Notes under the pieces: generated by a model
Seen by the model: only the letters and a program-made list of their open reading frames with translations
Database searches by the model: none
Told to the model about the DNA's origin: nothing
Assembly: GCA_041685735.1 (NCBI GenBank)
Contig: JAWLFE010000106.1
Span: forward strand, 1-8,210
Source of the DNA: CSSed11-175R1 sp041685735
Lineage (GTDB): Bacteria; Actinomycetota; Nitriliruptoria; Nitriliruptorales; Nitriliruptoraceae
Direction: 5' to 3'
Length of the DNA: 8,210 bases
Position numbers and translations under genes: made by a program
In this document: piece by piece, positions 6,901-8,210 of the stretch
Position numbering within the stretch: the first letter of the stretch is position 1
How the letters are laid out: each line of letters begins with the position of its first letter

Positions 6901-7405
6901 CGCCGACCCGCCGCCACACGATGCGGCCGCGCTCGTTGAGTACGCGCAGTGGGTGGTTCAACGTCGCGGTGACGGATCGGCCCGACTCCAGGACGACACG
7001 GTTGACCGGCCGCCGGTTGTTGTGGGTCACGCCGCCGAGGGTCTCGAGCTGCGCTTCCTCGTTGACCAGACGGACACCCTGCTCGCGGACATCCGTGACC
7101 CGCGAGGTACAACTCGCCGGCTGACCGACCCGCCCGAAGAGTTCCTCGATCGTCTCCAGGCCGTGGTCGCTCCAGACATAGGTTCCGGCGACGAGACACT
7201 TGCCGCTGCTCTCCGGGCCGTAGATCTCCACGACCCGGCCACGCGGCAGGCCACCGATCCCGAGCGCGATGTCCAGCGACAGCGCCCCGGTCGGGATGGA
7301 CGCGACGTTGACCGCCGCGGCATCACCGAGCCGCATCAGCGAGCCCTTGCCGAACTGCTTCTCGATGTTGGCCAGTGCGAGGTCCAGGGCCTTGTCGCGA
7401 TCCAC
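3959..7405 (-). CDS. recA: RecA recombinase precursor containing two inteins
   Basis: RecA forms ATP-dependent filaments on single-stranded DNA, drives strand exchange and triggers LexA self-cleavage. The 1148-residue precursor starts at GTG 7405 with GGAGG 5 bases upstream. Host segments are residues 1-69 (7405..7199), 513-644 (5869..5474) and 1006-1148 (4390..3962); joined they give 344 residues, the usual RecA length. Recognisable parts are EKQFGKGSLMRLGD (15-28), Walker A GPESSGK|TT split by intein 1, DAEHALDPQYA (534-544), Walker B VDIVVIDSV (578-586), INQLREKIGVMFG|SPET split by intein 2, KVVKNKVSPPF (1046-1056) and the acidic tail ending DDDLDDEL. The reading frame is open throughout and both flanks join perfectly, so this is protein splicing, not a pseudogene or an RNA intron. 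It is followed 11 bases later by recX. A LexA box lies about 195 bp upstream. Confidence 0.99.
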   Translation of the reverse strand: MDRDKALDLALANIEKQFGKGSLMRLGDAAAVNVASIPTGALSLDIALGIGGLPRGRVVEIYGPESSGKCLVAGTYVWSDHGLETIEELFGRVGQPASCTSRVTDVREQGVRLVNEEAQLETLGGVTHNNRRPVNRVVLESGRSVTATLNHPLRVLNERGRIVWRRVGDLRPGEVLVSALFGAEESASGNHLSEDEAVLLGYLVAEGTLGVHARHAVVFTNAHDDDVYAEYAGLVERVLDVPAERIKTYADKDHHIHDTALRQRLADDYGLDFVGSAGKEVPYAVRTGGAKVQRAFLSALYEGDGWIERGPEVGLTTASSTLAEQVQLMLLGLGIPSTVRVRHHDELDRDYHTVLIATGGVRRFLEQIGFRSERRAEQVAAHLSTAARTEPASRYEHVPNIAPLLRDLRDALGGDRELDRLIHDMQRHDLTGRDDGSIDCSPNRLVKVLTWIEEQHVPASARPLIAQLHELAARPLTYERIVAVEDAGTEPTFDVVMPYTHSFLANGVLSHNTTVALHVIAEAQKAGGIAAFIDAEHALDPQYAKALGVDINEMLVSQPDTGEQALEIADMLIRSNAVDIVVIDSVAALTPKAEIEGEMGDSHVGLQARLMSQALRKLSGSIKRSNTTAVFINQLREKIGVMFGCFAYDTRITLADGTQEKIGKIVNQKLPVEVLSYDVATDEFVPRKVVNWFDNGVTDEFLRFTVARGSGNGRAQFSVTENHLIATPYGWSHAGDLSVGDSVLQRVQHRLSPMQWQVILGSLMGDGAVSPSRSGHGARFRIGHGAKQAAYADFKASLFGNLQVSRSTNDAGAVFHDVQPLVELADLREAVYLGGKKVLSWEYLKALTPLSIALWYQDDGSFSLRSKGLQERTAGGSGRSEICVQAMERTSRQRLRDHLADTWDVHGKLVERGGNAILQFPTAETAKLHALVAPFVHPSMAYKLLPRFRGQFALEPEFVEPRDVAVPMPIVDIQAGPPNGRHTHRFDLEIEGTHTYLADGVVVHNSPETTPGGRALKFYSSVRLDVRRIETLKDGTDAVGNRVRVKVVKNKVSPPFRQAEFDIIYGEGISKEGSLIDVGVDQGIIRKAGAWYTYDGEQLGQGKENARTFLKEHVDIALEVEKKVKDKLGINPLAVDEVEPDDDLDDEL
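4391..5473 (-). mobile_element. Intein 2 of RecA, in DNA-binding loop L2 (M. leprae RecA-type site), with LAGLIDADG endonuclease
   Basis: Precursor residues 645-1005 (361 residues) interrupt KIGVMFG|SPETT. Splicing signals in intein numbering: Cys1 opening CFAYDTRITLADG (block A), block B SVTENH with T76 and H79, block F RFDLEIEGTHTY (341-352) and block G VVVHN (357-361), followed by Ser +1. The endonuclease has motifs ILGSLMGDG (115-123, acid D122) and IALWYQDDG (208-216, acid D215). The segments EKIGKIVNQK, VPRKVVNWF, LQERTAGGSGR, EICVQAM and YKLLPRFRGQ match my memory of the 365-residue M. leprae RecA intein, which uses the same insertion site and whose endonuclease (PI-MleI) is characterised. 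No frameshift or missing catalytic residue is seen, so splicing and homing both look intact. Composition is close to the host gene, which suggests long residence. Confidence 0.97.
5870..7198 (-). mobile_element. Intein 1 of RecA, inside the Walker A P-loop, with LAGLIDADG endonuclease
   Basis: Precursor residues 70-512 (443 residues) interrupt GPESSGK|TTVALHV, between the ATP-binding Lys and the Mg-binding Thr. In intein numbering: Cys1 opening CLVAGTYVWSDHG (block A), block B SVTATLNHPLRV with T79 and H82, block F TFDVVMPYTHSFLANG (423-438, D425 and H432) and block G VLSHN (439-443), followed by Thr +1. The endonuclease motifs are LLGYLVAEG (130-138, acid E137) and FLSALYEGDG (227-236, acid D235), then a conserved-looking TLAEQVQLMLLGLGIPSTV (252-270). 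Glu in the first motif is also found in archaeal polymerase inteins. About 110 mostly helical, charged residues (300-408) lie between endonuclease core and block F and may be extra DNA-recognition structure. All class 1 splicing residues are present. The site differs from the two classic mycobacterial RecA intein sites. I do not recognise a specific close relative. Confidence 0.96.
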
Positions 7406-7410
7406 GTCGT

Positions 7411-7415
7411 CCTCC
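7411..7415 (-). promoter_or_regulatory. recA ribosome binding site
   Basis: GGAGG on the minus strand (within TGGAGGA) sits 5 bases before the GTG start at 7405. It supports GTG 7405 as the recA start; the protein then begins MDRDKALDLALANIEKQFGK, the normal RecA N-terminus. Confidence 0.9.
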
Positions 7416-7515
7416 AGGTCTGCAGGTCTTCACGTCTTGAGGGAGCTCGCGACACCGTGGCGGGTTGCGGCGAGCAGGTCGTCTGGCGAGGGTCGGGCTG
7501 GTCTGGTGCCGAGGT

Positions 7516-7560
7516 TCAGGTGCCCAGGTTCCGTACCGTACGCCGCGGTTGCGACACCAT
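7516..7560 (-). CDS. possible 14-codon leader reading frame in the recA 5' region
   Basis: On the minus strand, ATG at 7560..7558 opens a 14-residue frame (MVSQPRRTVRNLGT) ending at TGA 7518..7516, about 110 bases before recA. A GGAGG lies 9 bases upstream of this ATG, on the long side for a Shine-Dalgarno. It lies between the LexA box and recA, so it would be in the leader transcript if the promoter is at the box. It may be chance; there is no conservation evidence here. Confidence 0.2.
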   Translation of the reverse strand: MVSQPRRTVRNLGT

Positions 7561-7591
7561 CGGAGAAGACCTCCGCGACGCTGTGGACAAC

Positions 7592-7597
7592 ACGCTA
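7592..7597 (-). promoter_or_regulatory. candidate recA -10 element beside the LexA box
   Basis: TAGCGT on the minus strand fits the actinobacterial TAnnnT -10 pattern and begins one base after the LexA palindrome, so LexA would cover the -35/-10 spacer. No convincing -35 is visible 16-18 bases upstream. If right, the recA leader is about 180 bases long. Confidence 0.35.
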
Positions 7598-7598
7598 T

Positions 7599-7614
7599 CC
7601 GAACGCGCGTTCGG
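7599..7614. promoter_or_regulatory. LexA-binding SOS box in the recA upstream region
   Basis: CCGAACGCGCGTTCGG is a perfect 16-bp palindrome containing GAAC-N4-GTTC, the core of the actinobacterial LexA operator (known form TCGAAC-N4-GTTCGA). It lies in the recA/exonuclease intergenic region, about 195 bp upstream of the recA GTG and 306 bp before the exonuclease ATG. Location upstream of recA makes SOS control very likely. Because the gene pair is divergent, the same site could also affect the exonuclease gene. Confidence 0.88.
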
Positions 7615-7667
7615 TCGCGAGCACCCCGAACGACGCACACCGGAATGTCGTTGGACGACAACCTCGC

Positions 7668-7686
7668 GGTCACCTCGGGGTCACCT
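7668..7686. repeat. tandem GGTCACCT repeat, 11-bp period
   Basis: GGTCACCT occurs at 7668-7675 and again at 7679-7686. The period of 11 bp is about one helical turn, which would place two protein subunits on the same face. It lies about 54 bp from the LexA box on the exonuclease side. It may be an activator or repressor site for either divergent gene, or chance. Confidence 0.3.
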
Positions 7687-7727
7687 GCCGTTGCGGCGCC
7701 GCTCGTAGTGTTGCCCTCGAACCGGTC

Positions 7728-7740
7728 GGAGAGACTCTCC
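7728..7740. repeat. 13-bp inverted repeat in the intergenic region
   Basis: GGAGAG and CTCTCC flank a single central A, giving a perfect dyad. It is more likely an operator-type dyad than an RNA hairpin because the one-base loop is too small. It lies about 180 bp upstream of the exonuclease start. No regulator can be named. Confidence 0.3.
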
Positions 7741-7800
7741 CCTCCCCGCACCGGGATCGGTTGCGAGAGGGCCGTGGTGCTCCACCACACCGCTGGCCCG

Positions 7801-7877
7801 TTCGGGTCGGTGTCCCGCCACACCGCCCGACCCGAGCCCCTGGACACCAAGGTCCGGGGGCTCGTTCGCGTGCGAGC
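7801..7877 (+). other. chain of three overlapping, mutually exclusive hairpins upstream of the exonuclease gene
   Basis: Stem A pairs 7801-7810 with 7827-7836 (one G-T end pair). Stem B pairs 7833-7845 with 7852-7864: 13 bp with one wobble and a 6-base loop ACCAAG. Stem C pairs GCTCG 7860-7864 with CGAGC 7873-7877. A shares 7833-7836 with B, and B shares 7860-7864 with C, so forming B excludes the full forms of A and C. B ends 56 bases before the exonuclease ATG. There is no U-run, so it is not a standard terminator. It could be a leader switch if the transcript starts upstream of 7800; no promoter is clear. Confidence 0.35.
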
Positions 7878-7920
7878 GACTACGTTCGCGCCCCACGCCA
7901 CCATCCGCTTTCGGAGCCGC

Positions 7921-8210
7921 ATGTCCGCCTCGCCCGACCCCTCGACGCCCTCCCCCGACGCACCAGCACCTGCGGGAGAGGCCCCCGAGGCACCGCCCGT
8001 CACGACGACCGGTCAGGACGCGTCAGCATCCTCGGAGCCAGCTCCCGCGCCGACGCGGTTCGTGTTCATCGACACCGAGGCGACCGGGCTCGACCACCAG
8101 CGGCACGAACTCACCGAGGTCGCCTGGATCGTGCGGTTCGAGGACGGCCGGCAGGAGGAGCGGCAGTTCTTCCCCCAGCACACGATCGACGGCGCCGATG
8201 CCGACGCGCT
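7921..8210 (+). CDS. DEDD-family 3'-5' exonuclease (DnaQ-like), N-terminal part, cut by window end
   Basis: ATG at 7921, with GGAG 4 bases before it, opens a frame that runs through the window end (96 codons and 2 bases). Residues 1-45 are Pro/Ala/Ser/Thr-rich and likely disordered. From residue 46 the sequence RFVFIDTEATGLDHQRHEL is the ExoI motif of DEDD exonucleases, with metal-binding D51 and E53 (DTE; the usual DTETTGL has Ala in place of the fourth residue). LTEVAWIVRFEDG follows (64-76), the second core strand. ExoII, ExoIII and the HD/YD residues would lie beyond 8210, so the DEDDh or DEDDy type cannot be decided. It may act in proofreading, repair or RNA trimming. It is divergent from recA, and the shared intergenic region contains a LexA box, which makes a DNA-repair role plausible but unproven. 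Confidence 0.82.
   Translation, partial: MSASPDPSTPSPDAPAPAGEAPEAPPVTTTGQDASASSEPAPAPTRFVFIDTEATGLDHQRHELTEVAWIVRFEDGRQEERQFFPQHTIDGADADA

Noticed and set aside
3959..7405. Group I or II intron, or disruption making recA a pseudogene
   Set aside because: Both insertions are in frame, translate to proteins with all intein splicing blocks, and start with Cys and end His-Asn at exact RecA breakpoints.
6635..7708. A 357-codon plus-strand frame crossing the recA start and upstream region
   Set aside because: It overlaps the recA N-terminus and intein 1 in antisense and shows no domain; it also crosses the LexA box.
7717..7730. Possible second LexA box, TCGAAC followed by CGGTCGGA
   Set aside because: Only the left half matches; the right half lacks GTTC.
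1..8210. CRISPR array, tRNA, rRNA or insertion sequence
   Set aside because: No regularly spaced repeats, cloverleaf-like segments, rRNA motifs or transposase-like proteins were seen in reading both strands.

Overview
The window is high-GC DNA (three 60-base lines counted by hand in or near the inteins give 63-70% G+C) that is densely coded, mostly on the minus strand. The gene order recA, recX, small membrane protein, miaB, LigB-like protein, miaA resembles the recA to miaA block of actinobacteria such as Mycobacterium tuberculosis. GTG starts, an actinobacterial-type LexA box (GAAC-N4-GTTC) and an alanine/proline-rich proteome fit Actinomycetota. The sequence alone does not fix the genus. 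The RecA is not obviously mycobacterial, so a deeper-branching actinobacterial class is possible.

The dominant feature is a 3447-base recA reading frame encoding a 1148-residue precursor. It contains two complete in-frame inteins. Intein 1 (443 residues, 7198..5870) splits the Walker A P-loop exactly between the catalytic Lys and Thr (GPESSGK|TT). Intein 2 (361 residues, 5473..4391) sits in the DNA-binding loop L2, after KIGVMFG, which is the insertion site of the M. leprae RecA intein, and it resembles that intein in sequence. Each carries splicing blocks A, B, F and G and two LAGLIDADG homing-endonuclease motifs with acidic residues present. Removing both gives a normal-looking 344-residue RecA. 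The M. tuberculosis RecA intein site (after VVKNK) is empty here.

Region by region: 1..409 is the 5' part of miaA (minus, cut by the window edge). 414..1169 is a LigB-like protein of unknown function. 1177..2670 is miaB. 2764..3042 is a small three-helix membrane protein. 3168..3947 is recX with a Pro/Ala-rich N-terminal extension. 3959..7405 is recA with two inteins. 7406..7920 is a 515-base divergent intergenic region with a perfect LexA palindrome, a tandem repeat and a chain of overlapping hairpins. 7921..8210 is the start of a plus-strand DEDD 3'-5' exonuclease cut by the window end.

Functionally the recA-recX pair is the SOS recombinase with its modulator. MiaA and MiaB act in succession on A37 of tRNA: MiaA adds isopentenyl to N6 and MiaB then methylthiolates C2. 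The genes probably form one minus-strand cluster, with internal gaps of 93-125 bases that could hold extra promoters.
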